This document shows, one piece after another, positions 25,532 to 48,500 of a stretch of 64,000 nucleotides of DNA. The notes below the pieces were generated by a model that had not been told where the DNA came from, did no database searches, and saw only the letters and a program-made list of their open reading frames with translations. This stretch comes from Streptomyces griseicoloratus (GTDB lineage: Bacteria > Actinomycetota > Actinomycetes > Streptomycetales > Streptomycetaceae). The position numbers and the translations under genes were made by a program. The stretch spans positions 102,917-166,916 of the forward strand of contig NZ_JACVQF010000219.1 of NCBI RefSeq assembly GCF_014534645.1, given 5' to 3'. Numbering within the stretch: the first letter of the stretch is position 1; every line of letters begins with the position of its first letter.

Positions 25532-25560
25532 AATATAAGCAAGCCCCACAACGCTGTCAA
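25532..25560 (-). promoter_or_regulatory. Near-consensus housekeeping promoter for exporter-helicase operon
   Basis: On the minus strand TTGACA (25555-25560), a 17-bp spacer and TATATT (25532-25537) give a perfect -35 and a 5-of-6 -10 for HrdB-type sigma factor. Transcription should start near 25525, about 36 bp before the ATG at 25489. Such strength is unusual in Streptomyces and suggests either constitutive expression or a tightly repressed site. Confidence 0.75.
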
Positions 25561-25605
25561 GCTTGGATTTTCTCGCCCAAAGCTGTTGCGACCGAACGAA
25601 GGATA

Positions 25606-25689
25606 TGCCTCTGCCAGATTTGCGGACTGAGCAGTTTTGTGCCTCTGCCAGATTTGCGGACTGAGTTTTTTTGTGTCTCTGACGGATTT
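25606..25689. repeat. Tandem repeat with 34-bp period upstream of exporter promoter
   Basis: Two exact 26-bp copies (25606-25631 and 25640-25665), each starting TGCCTCTGCCAGATTTGCGG, are followed by a degenerate third start at 25674-25689 (13 of 16 matching). All three begin 34 bp apart. The array lies 46-130 bp upstream of the -35 of the exporter operon and before the PKS2 terminator. The short 34-bp phase is close to three helical turns, which fits cooperative protein binding. Confidence 0.8.
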
Positions 25690-25723
25690 AACTTCCGGAG
25701 GGTTGCGACGCAGCGGATTTCAT

Positions 25724-25766
25724 GCCTCCGGGGAGCCGTCGAGGTCTCTCGACGGCTCCCAGAGGC
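25724..25766 (-). terminator. Terminator of the PKS transcript
   Basis: A 13-bp perfect stem (25731-25743 with 25748-25760, 4-nt loop) is nested in an outer 5-bp stem (25724-25728 with 25762-25766). It lies 44 bp past the PKS2 stop on the minus strand and shields the exporter promoter from PKS read-through. Confidence 0.8.
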
Positions 25767-25809
25767 CCAGAACCCTCAACCCGGGCACCGCGTGCCGATC
25801 ACGCAGATA

Positions 25810-37230
<11,421 letters not shown>

Positions 37231-37232
37231 GT

Positions 37233-40200
37233 CTACCTGCCGAGTTCGTTGTCGAGTGCCGCGAAGAGTTCGTCGTCGGTCGCCAGGTCGAGGTCGGCGC
37301 CGTCGGGGCCGCCGTCCACGGTCCGGAGCAGGCCGCGCAGTCGCGCCGCGTACGTCCCTGCCGGTCCGTCGCCGTCCGACGGGCCGGCGGCCGAGAGAGC
37401 GGCCTCGAGTGCGTCCAGGGCTGCCTGGACCGGGTCCGCCGCTTCGCCGGCCAGCTCGCCCCGCAGGTACTCGGCGACGGCTTGGGTGGTCGGGTGGTCG
37501 AAGACGAGCGTGCTGGGCAACCGCAGTCCGGTGAGGGTGTTCAGCCTGTTGCGCAGTTCGACCGCGGTGAGGGAGTCGAAGCCCAGGTCCAGCAGTCCGC
37601 GCTGGACGTCGATCGTCCGCGGGGCCGGGTGGGCCAGGACGATGCCGACCTGTTCCCTGACGAGGTCGAGCAGCAGCTGCCGCTGCTCCTCCGCGTCCAG
37701 GCCCGTGAGCCGCTGCGCCGGCGGGATCTCCGCCGGAGCGGGGGCAGGCCGGCCGGCTCGGCGCCCGGTGCGTACCAGGCCCCGGTACAGCTCGGGCAGT
37801 GTGTCCCCGAGGCCCCGCAGTACCGCGAGGTCGAGTGCCACCGGTGCGAGCACCGGTCGAGTTCCCGCCTCGCCGCCGGCCTGTGGCGCCTTGCCTGCGG
37901 CCAGGGCCGTGTCGAGGGCCGCGAGTGCCCGGTCGGCCGGCATCGGCAGGATCCCGTTGCGTGCGAGCCTGGCCCGGTCGGCACGGTCGAGGTCGCTCGC
38001 CATCCCGTCCTGCCACATGCCCCAGGCGAGGGACACGGCGGGCAGGCCCTCGGCTCGCCGGTGTTCGGCGAGCGCGTCCAGGAAGGTGTTGCCGGCGGCG
38101 TAGTTGGCCTGTCCGGCGTTGCCCACCAGGCCGGCGACGGAGGAGAAGAGGACGAAGTCCGTCAGCTCCAGTCCGGCGGTCAGTTCGTGCAGGTTCCAGG
38201 CGGCTTCCACCTTCGGCCGCAGGACCCGGGCGAGGCTGTCCGGGCTCATGGCCTCCAGCGTGGCGTCCTCGACGACTCCGGCCGCGTGCACGACCGCGGT
38301 GAGCGGGTGCTCGTCCGGGATCGAGGCGAGCAGCCCGGCCAGCGCGTCGCGGTCGGCCGCGTCGCATGCCGCGACCCGTACGTCCGCGCCGAGCGCCGTC
38401 AGTTCGGCGACCAGGTCCTCCGCCCCGCCCCGCCGGCTGGTGAGCAGCAGGCGACGGGCGCCGCGGCCGGTCACCAGGTGCCGGGCGACCCGGGCTCCGA
38501 GTGCGCCCGTGCCACCGGTGATCAGCACCGTGCGCTCCGGGTCGAACGCGTCGTCGGCGTCCGGGGTCCGGACCGGGTGCGGGACCCTGGCGAGCCGGGT
38601 CACGTAGGCCCGTCCCTCGCGCAGTTCGAGCTGCGGCCGGGGGTCGGCCAGGGCCGCGGCCAGCAGCTCGGGGCCGGCCGGCAGGCCGTCCGTGATCACG
38701 TGCTGGAAGAGTCCCGGGTGTTCCGACTCGGCGGTCCGCATCAGCCCGGAGAGTGCGCTGTGGGCGAGTTCCCCGGTGCTGACCACGGCGAGCCGCGCTC
38801 CGGCCGGCGAGTCGGTGGCGAGCCACTGCCGCAGTACCGCCAGCACCTCCTCCGTGACCCGGCCGGTCTCCTGCACGGTGGCCGGGGGTACCGGAAGGAC
38901 GACCACGTCGGGTGCGGCCGCGCCGTCCGCCAGCGAGGCGGCCAGGCCGGCGAGGTCGGCGTGGTGCTCGGCGGCGAGCCCGAGGTCGGCCCCGCCGAGG
39001 ACCGCGATGGTCGTGTCGCCATCGGCGGGGAGTTCCACACCGGCCCGCTCCACCGCGTACACGTGCTGCTCGGAGGGGTGGGCAAGCGCGGTCCCCGCCG
39101 GCAGGGCCCGCAGGGCGAGCGAGGCGACGGTGGCGACCGGCGCGCCCGTCTCGTCGGCGATGCCGACCGCGACCGTTCCGTCCGGGCCGGCCGACAGCTT
39201 GACCCGCAGGGTGCCGGTCGTCCGGGAGCCGGTCAGCTGGACGCCGCCGAAGGAGAAGGGCAGCCGCAGTCCGGCCGGCTCCTCCAGGAGCAGTGCGTGC
39301 AGCGCGGCGTCGAACAGTGCCGGGTGCAGGGCGAATCCGTCGGGGTCGACGGGCAGCCGTACCTCGGCGGTGAGGTCGTCGCCCGAACGCCATGCCGCCT
39401 TCAGGCCCTGGAAGGCGGGGCCGTAGCCGTAGCCCTGGTCGGCGAGGCGGTCGTACAGGTCCTCGACCGGCTGGGCTTCGGCGCCGGCCGGAGGCCAGGA
39501 CGCGAGGTCGGGTTCGGGGCCGCCGGGAACGGCGGCCGTCACGGTTCCGGTGGCGTTCCGGTTCCAGACGTCGCCTTCCTGGTCCCCGCGCGAGTGGACG
39601 GCGACGGGCCTGCGGCCGTCTCCGTCGGGGCCGCCGACGGTGATCTGGAGCTGGAGCGCACCCTCGTCGGGAAGGACCAGGGGTGTCTGGAGGGCCAGTT
39701 CCTCCAGGCGCTCGCAGCCGAGTGCGGCGCCCGCGTGGAGCGCGAGCTCCACCAGGGCCGTGCCCGGGACCAGCAGGGTCCCGGCGACGGCATGGTCGGC
39801 CAGCCAGGGGTGGCTGCGGGCCGAGATCCGGCCGGTGAACAGGACGCCGTCGGAGTCGGCGAGCGGAACCGCGGCCCCGAGCAGCGGGTGCCGTGCGGAG
39901 TCGAGTCCGGCCGAGGTGACGTCGCCGCCGGGCCCCTCCGTGAGCCAGTAGCGCCGGCGCTGGAAGGGGTAGGTCGGCAGGTCCGCGGCCGGTCCGGCGT
40001 TCTCGCCGAACAGTGCGGGCCAGTCCACCGGCACGCCCCGTACGTGGGCGTGGGCCAGGGCGGTGACGACGGTGTGCGGCTCGGGGCGCCCGCCGCGCAG
40101 CACCGGGACCAGCAGCGATCCCGCGTCGAGGAAGTCCTGCCCCATCGCGCTGAGCACGCCGTCCGGGCCGAGCTCCAGGAAGGTCCGTACGCCTTCGGCC

Positions 40201-42530
40201 TCCAGGGCGCGTGCCGCGTCCAGGAAGCGCACGGGTTGGCGGACGTGCCGGACCCAGTACTCGGGCGTGGTCAGTTCCTCGGCGCCGGCCGGCTGCCCGG
40301 TCAGGGTGGAGACGATCGGGATGGTGGGCGCGGAGAACGTGAGCCCCTTCGCGACCGTCTGGAACTCGTCCAGCATCGCGTCCATGTGCGGGGAGTGGAA
40401 GGCGTGGCTGACGCGCAGCCGCTTGGTCCTGCGTCCCCGGGCGGAGAGTTCGGCTGCGACGGCCTCGACGGCTTCCGCGTCGCCCGAGAGCACCACGGAG
40501 TCGGGGCCGTTGACGGCGGCGATGCCCAGCAGGTCCTCCCGTCCGGCGAGCAGCGGCAGCACCTCCTGCTCCCCGGCCTGCACGGCGAGCATCGCGCCGC
40601 CGCCGGGCAGTGCCTGCATCAGCCGGCCGCGGGCCGCGACGAGCTGTGCCGCGTCCGCCAGTGAGAGGACGCCGGCGACGTGCGCGGCGGCCAGCTCCCC
40701 GATGGAGTGGCCCGCGAGGAAGTCCGGCCGTACGCCCCAGCCTTCGAGGAGCCGGAAGAGCGCGACCTCGGTCGCGAACAGGGCGGCCTGCGTGAATCCG
40801 GTCCGGTCCAGCGGCGCCGGGTCCTCCCCGAAGAGGACGTCGAGCAGCGGCGTTTCCAGCCATGGGTCGAGCTCTTCGCACACGGCGTCCAGGGCCTCGG
40901 CGTAGGCGGGGTAGGCGGTGTACAGCTCCCGGCCCATGCCGAGTCGCTGGCTGCCCTGACCGGTGAAGAGGAAGGCCGTACGGCCGTCCACGGGTGTGCC
41001 CCGCACGGTCGGTTCCGCGCATCCGTCGACCGCTTCGGCGGCGGTGGAGGCCACCACCACGGCGCGGTGCGGCAGTACGGCCCGTCCGACGGCCAGGGTG
41101 CGGCCCGTCGATGCCAGGTCCTGCTGCCCAGTGCCGGCGAGGGCCGCGCCGACCTGGCCGGCCTGCGCCAGCAGGGCCGCGTCGTTGTGCGCGGACAGCA
41201 GCAGCGGCACGGCCGGCATCGGCTCGGCCGGCGGGACCGTCCCCTCGGCGGGCGGCTGCTCCACGATGACGTGGGCATTGGTACCGCTGATGCCGAAGGA
41301 GGACACGCCTGCCCGGCGCGGCCGCCCGGACTCGGGCCACGGCATCGCCTCGGTGAGCAGTTCCACCTTGCCGGCGGACCAGTCCACCTGTGGGGTGGGC
41401 TCGTCGATGTGGAGGCTCCTGGGGAGCACCCCGTGCCGCATCGCCATGACCATCTTGATGACGCCGGCCACACCGGCGGCGGCCTGGGAGTGTCCGATGT
41501 TGGACTTCAGGGAGCCCATCAACAGGGGCGACGGGCGCTCCTGCCCGTAGGTGGCGAGTACGGCCTGGGCCTCGATCGGGTCGCCCAGCCTGGTGCCGGT
41601 GCCGTGGGCCTCCAGTGCGTCGACGTCCGCGGTGGTCAGGCCCGCGTTGGTCAGGGCCTGGCGGATCACCCGCTCCTGGGAGGGGCCGTTGGGGGCGGTG
41701 AGGCCGTTGCTCGCACCATCCTGGTTGACGGCGGTGCCGCGGATCACGCCGAGGATCCGGCGGCCGTTGCGCCGGGCGTCGGAGAGCCGCTCCAGCAGGA
41801 GGATTCCGGCGCCTTCGGCCCAGGCCGCCCCGTCCGCCTGCGCGGAGAAGGACTTGCACCGGCCGTCCGGGGCCAGGCCGCGCTGCCGGCTGAACTCCAC
41901 GAACAGGGTGGGCGTGGCCAGTACGGTCACACCGCCGGCCAGGGCCAGCCCGCATTCGCCGTTCCGCAGCGCCTGCGCGGCGAGGTGGATGGAGACGAGC
42001 GAGGAGGAGCAGGCGGTGTCGACCGTGATCGCCGGTCCCTGCAGGCCGAAGGTGTAGGCGACGCGGCCGGAGGCGACACTGACCGTGCTGCCGACCGACA
42101 GGTACCCCTCCAGGGCCTCGGGGGCGTCCTTCAGGCGTGCCGCGTACTCGTTGGCCATGACACCGGCGAACACACCGGTCTGGCTGCCCTTGAGAGAGGT
42201 CGGGTCGATGCCCGCGCGCTCGAAGGCCTCCCAGCAGATTTCCAGCAGCAGGCGCTGCTGCGGGTCGATGGCGGTGGCCTCCCGGGCGCTCACCCCGAAG
42301 AGTTCGGGGTCGAACTGCGGGGCGTCGTAGAGGAATCCGCCGTGCCGGGTGTACGAGGTGCCCACGTGGTCGGGGTCCGTGTCGTACAGGCCGTCCAGGT
42401 CCCAGCCGCGGTCGTCCGGGAACGGGCCGATGGCGTCCCGCTCGTCGGACAGCAGCGCCCACAGCTCCTCCGGGGAGCCGACCTCGCCCGGGTAGCGGCA
42501 GGCCATCGCGACGATCGCGATCGGCTCGTC
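37233..42530 (-). other. PKS1 module 3 (KS-AT(malonyl)-DH-KR-ACP) and docking tail
   Basis: KS Cys4607; AT Ser5042 with HAFH 5142-5145; DH His5346 in [10 protein letters not shown] and Asp5507; KR Tyr5910 with VED where B-type KRs have LDD; ACP Ser6086. It should build the C6-C7 double bond. The last 50 residues are acidic and helical, fitting a docking domain for PKS2. Confidence 0.9.
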
Positions 42531-45500
42531 GGAGGCGCCGGCGACCGGTCGGGCCTCGGCCGCCGCGGCGGCCGAGCCGAGCAGTTCGGTCCGCAGGAAG
42601 CCGGCCAGCTCGGCCGTGCTCGGGTAGTCGAAGACCAGCGTCGCGGGCAGCTTCAGACCGGCGGCCGCGTTCAGCCGGTTGCGCAGTTCCACTGCCTTGA
42701 GCGAGTCGAAGCCCAGCTCGTTGAACGCCCGGTCGGGCGCGACCTGGCCGGCGTCGGTGTGCCCCAGTACGGAGGCCACCGCGCCGCGGACCAGGTCCAG
42801 CAGCGCGCGCTCCTGGTCCTGGAGGGGCAGAGGCGCCAGGCGTTCCCGGAGGGAGTTCCCGCCCGTCTGCTCGCCGACGGCGGCGCGCCGCGCCGGGCGC
42901 ACCAGCCCGTGGAAGAGCGCGGGCAGGGTGCCGTCCGCGCTCTGTGCCCTCAGTCCGGTGTAGTCCAGCAGCGCCGGGACGAGCACCGGCCGGCGGGTCG
43001 CGAGGGCCGCGTCGAACAGCGCCGGCCCCTGCTCGCTGCCGATCGGGGCGATGCCGCCCCGGGCCATGCGGGCGAGGTCGGCGTCGGTCAGGTGACCGGT
43101 CATCCCGCTGCCCTCGGCCCACAGGCCCCAGGCCAGCGACGTACCGGGCAGGCCCAGGGCCTGGCGGTGGTGCGCGAGGGCGTCCAGATAGGTGTTGGCC
43201 GCGGCGTAGTTGGCCTGTCCCGCGGTGCCGACCGTACCGGCCAGCGAGGAGAACAGGACGAACGCGTCCAGTTCCAGTCCGGCCGTCAGCTCGTGCAGGT
43301 GCCGGGCGGCATCGACCTTGGGGCGCAGTACGGTGTCGAGCTGCTCGGCCGTGAGGGCGTGCAGCGTGCCGTCGTCGAGGACGCCGGCGGTGTGCAGGAC
43401 CGCGGTGAGCGGGTGCTGCGCGGGGATCGCGTCCAGCATCGCGGCGACCGCCGTGCGGTCGGCCGTGTCACAGGCGACCACGGACACGTCGGCTCCGTGC
43501 GCCGTGAGTTCGGCCTCCAGCTCCGGCATGCCCGCCGCGTCCCGGCCGCGGCGGCTCGCCAGCAGCAGGTGCCGTACGCCGTGTTCGGCGACGAGGTGGC
43601 GGGCGAACAGCCGGCCCAGGGTGCCGGTGGCACCCGTGATGAGCACGGTGCCCCCGGGGTTCAGGGCGGGCACGGTGTCGCCCGCCGTGGGGGCCTTGAC
43701 CAGCCGCGGTACGAGCAGTGCCCCGTCCCGCAGGCTCACCTGCGCGTCCGGTACGGCCAGCGCACGGCCGAGCTCGGCCTCGGAGACGTCCCAGTCCGTC
43801 AGGTCCAGCAGGCCGAACCGGTCGGGGTTCTCGGTCATGGCGGTACGCACCAGCCCCCAGACGGGAGCCGAGCCGAGGCCGGCCTCCGTGCGGGCGGTGG
43901 TCGCGTCACGGGTCACGAAGACCAGGCGCGAGCCGGCGAACCGCTCCTCGGCGAGCCACTCCTGGGCCAGCCGCAGGGCCCGGTGTGCCACGGCGCCGGG
44001 GCCGTCCTCGCCGGGGAAGGGGGCCACGACGAGCGGCGGGGCTGCGACGATGCCGGCGAGGTCCGAGTAGCTGCCCAGGGGTGCGGGCAGACCGTGGCCG
44101 AAGTCGTCGAGGACGGCCCATCCGGCGGCCGGGGCGGCCTCCGGGGCGGTCGTCCACTCCACCTGGAGCAGCGGCCGGCGGGGGGTGCCCGAGCCGGCCA
44201 GCCGCGCGGGGTCCACGGCCCGCAGGCCGAGCGTCTTCACCGACGCGATCGGCGCACCGCTCGCGTCGGCGAGCCACAGGGCGGCACCCGGGCCTTCCGG
44301 GGTGATCCGCACGCGCAGCACGCCGGCGTTCACCGCGTGCAGCCGGACGCCGGTCCAGGCGAACGGCAGCACCAGGCGGCCGTCCTCAGCGAGCGCCAGC
44401 GGGTGCAGGGCGGCGTCGAGGAGGGCCGGGTGGATCCCGAACTCGCCCGGGGGGACGTCCTTCGGGAGCGCGACCTCGGCGAACATCTCCCGGCCGGCGC
44501 GCCACAGCGCCCGCAGGCCCTGGAAGGCGGGTCCGTACTGGAAGCCCCGCTCGGCGAGCGTGTCGTACGCCGCCGTCAGGTCGACCGGCTCGGCGCCGGC
44601 CGGGGGCCAGGCGGTGTCGGCCGGTGCGCCCGCACGTCCTTCCGCGTGACCCAGTACGCCGGTGGCGTGCAGGGTCCACGGGTGGATCGCGGCGTCGTCG
44701 GACTCGGGCTCCGGGCGGGAGTGGACCGACAGCGCGCGCCGGCCCTCCTCGTCCGGGGCGTCGACCACGACCTGGAGCTGCACTCCGCCGCGGCCGGCCA
44801 GCACCAGCGGTGCCTGGAGGGTCAGCTCGTCGAGCTGGTCGAGGCCCGTGTGGTCCCCCGCCCGGATGGCGAGGTCCACGAAGGCGGTACCGGGGAGCAG
44901 CACGGTGCCGGCCACGGCGTGGTCCGCCAGCCAGGGCTGCGTGTTCAGGGCGATCCTGCCGCTGAGGACCAGCTTGTCCTCGTCGGCCATCCACAGCGCG
45001 GCGCCGATGAGCGGGTGCCGCTCGGCGGCCATGCCGAGCCCGCCCGCGTCCCCGGCCGGCGCCGGGCCCTCCAGCCAGTGGCGCCGGCGCTGGAAGGGGT
45101 AGGTCGGCAGGTCGACGACCGCGCCGGGTCCGCCGGCCACGGCAGCCCAGTCGACCGGGGCGCCCGAGACGTGGGCCTGCGCCGCGGAGGCGAGGAAGTC
45201 GTCGAGTCCGCCCTCGTCACGGTGGAGCGAGGGCACGGTGACGGCGCCGTCGTACGACGTGTCGTCGATCGTCTCCTGGAGCGCGACGGTCAGCACCGGG
45301 TGGGCGCTGGCCTCGATGAAGACGCGGTGGCCCTGGTCGAGCAGGGTCCGGGTGGCCTCCTCCAGCTGGACGGTCCGGCGGAGGTTGCGGAACCAGTACG
45401 AGCCGTCGAGCTCCGTGCCGTCCAGCGGCTGCCCGGTGACGGTGGAGAGGAAGGGCACCTCGACGGCGCGCGGGGTCAGCGAGGACAGGGCGTCGAGAAG

Positions 45501-48500
45501 CTCGTCCCGCAGGCTTTCGACGTGCGCGGAATGGGAGGCGTAGTCGACCGGGATGCGCTTGGCGCGCATGTCGTTGTCCTTGCAGTGGGCGACCAGCTCC
45601 TCGAGAGCGGTCACCTCTCCGGCGACCACCACGGAACGCGGGCCGTTGTGTGCGGCGATGTCGACGGCGCCGTCCCAGCGGGTGATGAGCTCGCGGACCT
45701 CGTCGGCGGGCAGGGCCACCGAGACCATCCCGCCCGTGCCCGCCAGCTTCACGATCGCCCGGCTGCGCAACGCCACGACCTTCGCCGCGTCGTCCAGCGA
45801 CAGCGCCCCGGCCACCGCGGCCGCCGCGATCTCGCCCTGCGAGTGACCGATCACCGCATCCGGCTCGATGCCCACCGAACGCCACAACGCGGCCAGGGAC
45901 ACCATCACCGCCCACAGCGCCGGCTGCACCACGTCCACCCGGTCGAAACCGGGCGCACCCTCCACACCGCGCAGGACGTCCAGCAGCGACCAGTCCGTGA
46001 ACGGCGCCAGCGCCCGCTCGCACTCCGCCAGCCGGGCGGCGAACACCGGGGAGGCGTCGAAGAGCTCCAGGGCCATGCCCTGCCACTGCGAACCCTGGCC
46101 CGGGAACACGAACACCGTCTTGCCCGGGCCCGTGACCGCGCCCTGCACCAGGTTCGGCGCGGACCCGCCCGAGGCCAGCGCCACAAGACCCGCCAACAGC
46201 TCGTCCCGGCCGGCGCCCGAAACCGCCGCCCGGAAGGGGAGGTGCGGGGCCCGGGTCGCGAGGGCCGACGCCACCCGCGCCGGGTCGGCGGTCTCCGAGG
46301 CCAGCAGCTCACGCACCTGGGCGGCTCGCGCCGCCAGGGCCGCCTCGCTCTTCGCCGAGACCACCAGCGGAAGCCCCGCCACCGCCGGCTCACCGGCCAC
46401 GGCCGGTTCCGGGCCCTGCTCCAGGACCACGTGCGCGTTCGTACCGCTGATACCGAACGAGGACACGGCCGCGCGGCGCGGACGCGCCACCTCCGGCCAC
46501 GCCCGGCGCTCGGTGACCAGCTCCACCGCGCCCGTCGACCAGTCGACGTGCGGCGTCGGCTCGTCCACGTGCAGGGTCGCCGGAAGCTCCCCGTTGCGCA
46601 TCGCCATCAGCATCTTGATGATGCCGGCGACACCCGCGGCGGCCTGCGTGTGACCGATGTTCGACTTGATCGATCCCAGACGCAGCGGCTCCTCACGGTC
46701 CTGGCCGTAGGTGGCCAGCAGCGCGTTGGCCTCGATCGGGTCGCCGAGCCGGGTGCCGGTGCCGTGCGCCTCGACCGCGTCCACCTCGTGCGGAGCGAGG
46801 CGGGCGTTGGCGAGGGCCTGGCGGATGACGCGTTCCTGCGAGGGCCCGTTGGGGGCGGTGAGGCCGTTGCTCGCACCGTCCTGGTTGACCGCGGAACCAC
46901 GGATCACACCGAGGATGTCGTGCCCGAGCCGCTGGGCGTCCGACAGACGCTCCAGCACCAGCATGCCCGCGCCCTCGGCCCAGCCCGTACCGTCCGCCGA
47001 AGCCGCGAACGACTTGCAGGTCCCGTCCGGCGACAGACCACGCTGACGCGAGAACTCGACGAAGGTCGTCGGCGTGGACATCACGGTGACACCGCCGGCG
47101 AGTGCCATCGAGCACTCGCCCTGGCGCAGCGCCTGGGCGGCCAGGTGCACCGCCACCAGCGACGAGGAACACGCCGTGTCCAGCGTCACCGCCGGCCCTT
47201 CAAGACCGAACGTGTAGGCCACCCGGCCCGACAGGACGCTCGAGATCGTGCCCGTCAGCAAGTGCCCCTCGAAGCCCTCCGGAGCGCTCCCCAGCCGCGA
47301 CCCGTAGTCGTTGTACATCACACCCGTGTAGACACCGGTCGAGGAACCGCGCAGCGAGGCGGGGTCGACTCCCGCACGCTCCAGCGCCTCCCACGCGACC
47401 TCCAGCAGCACCCGCTGCTGCGGGTCGGTCGCGGTCGCCTCACGCGGACTCAGACCGAAGAACTCGGCGTCGAACTCCGCGGCCTCGTAGAGGAATCCGC
47501 CCTTGCGCGTGTACGACTTGCCGGTCTTGTCGGGGTCCGGGTCGAAGAGGCCATCCACGTCCCAGCCGCGGTCGGACGGGAACTCGCCGATCGCGTCCCG
47601 GCCCTCCGCCACGAGCCGCCACAGGTCCTCCGGCGAGGAGACCCCGCCCGGGTAGCGGCACCCCATGCCGACCACGGCGATCGGCTCGTCCCATCCGGGG
47701 GCGTGGGCGGTCACCGACGGGACGACGGACGTTCCGGCCGCGTCGAGCCGGTCCAGCAGGAAGTCCGCCACCGCCTGGGGCGACGGGTGGTCGAACACGA
47801 GGGTGGTGGGCAGTCGCAGCCCGGTCACCGAGCCCAGCCGGTTGCGCAGTTCGACACCCGTGAGGGAGTCGAAGCCGGTGTCCTTGAACGCCTTGGCCGG
47901 GTCGATGCCGGCGTCGGCCCCGTGCCCGAGAACCAGCCCCACGGTCTCCCGTACGGTCTGGAGGACGGCCTGCGCCCGCTCCTCCGCGGCCAGCGCGGTC
48001 AGCCGCTGGACCCACGACGAGCCGGCGCCGTGTCCGCCGCCGGCCGCCTGCCGGCGGCGGACGCGGACCAGGCCGGTGAACAGCTCGGGGAGGGCGTTCT
48101 CCTCGGCCCGGGCGCGCAGGGCGCCCAGGTCGAGTTCGGCGGGGACCAGCAGCGGCTCCGCCGAGGCGAGCGCCGCGTCGAACAGACCGAGACCCAGTTC
48201 CGGGCTCAGCGGGACGATTCCGCTCCGCTTCCACCGCGCGACGTCGGCGTCGGCGAGGGTTCCGGCCATGCCGTCGGCGCTGTCCCACAGGCTCCACGCG
48301 AGGGAGGTGGCGGGCAGGTTCCGGGCGCGGCGGTGCTGCGCGAGGGCGTCGAGGAAGGTGTTCGCGGCCGCGTAGTTGGCCTGGCCGGCGTTGCCCATCA
48401 GGCCCGCGATGGACGAGAACATGACGAACGAGGCGAGGCCGAGGGATTCGGTGAGGCGGTGGAGGTTCCAGGCCGCGTCCACCTTCGGACGCATCACCCG

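Noticed and set aside
25490-25549. A longer exporter start at ATG 25549.
   Set aside because: The -10 and most of the -35 of the best promoter would be inside the coding region, and a better ribosome binding site precedes ATG 25489.
25538-25555. GGGGCTTGC in the exporter promoter spacer, resembling one arm of the rifamycin-associated element linked to helR genes.
   Set aside because: The matching second arm is absent, and my memory of the exact element is not secure. A motif search against known elements would decide.
37231-43122. Extension of the PKS2 frame upstream to 43122 as one 5770-residue protein.
   Set aside because: From 37231 upward this frame is out of phase with PKS1 and gives Arg/Gly/Pro-rich nonsense. 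PKS2 starts at ATG 37230 with a recognisable docking coiled coil.
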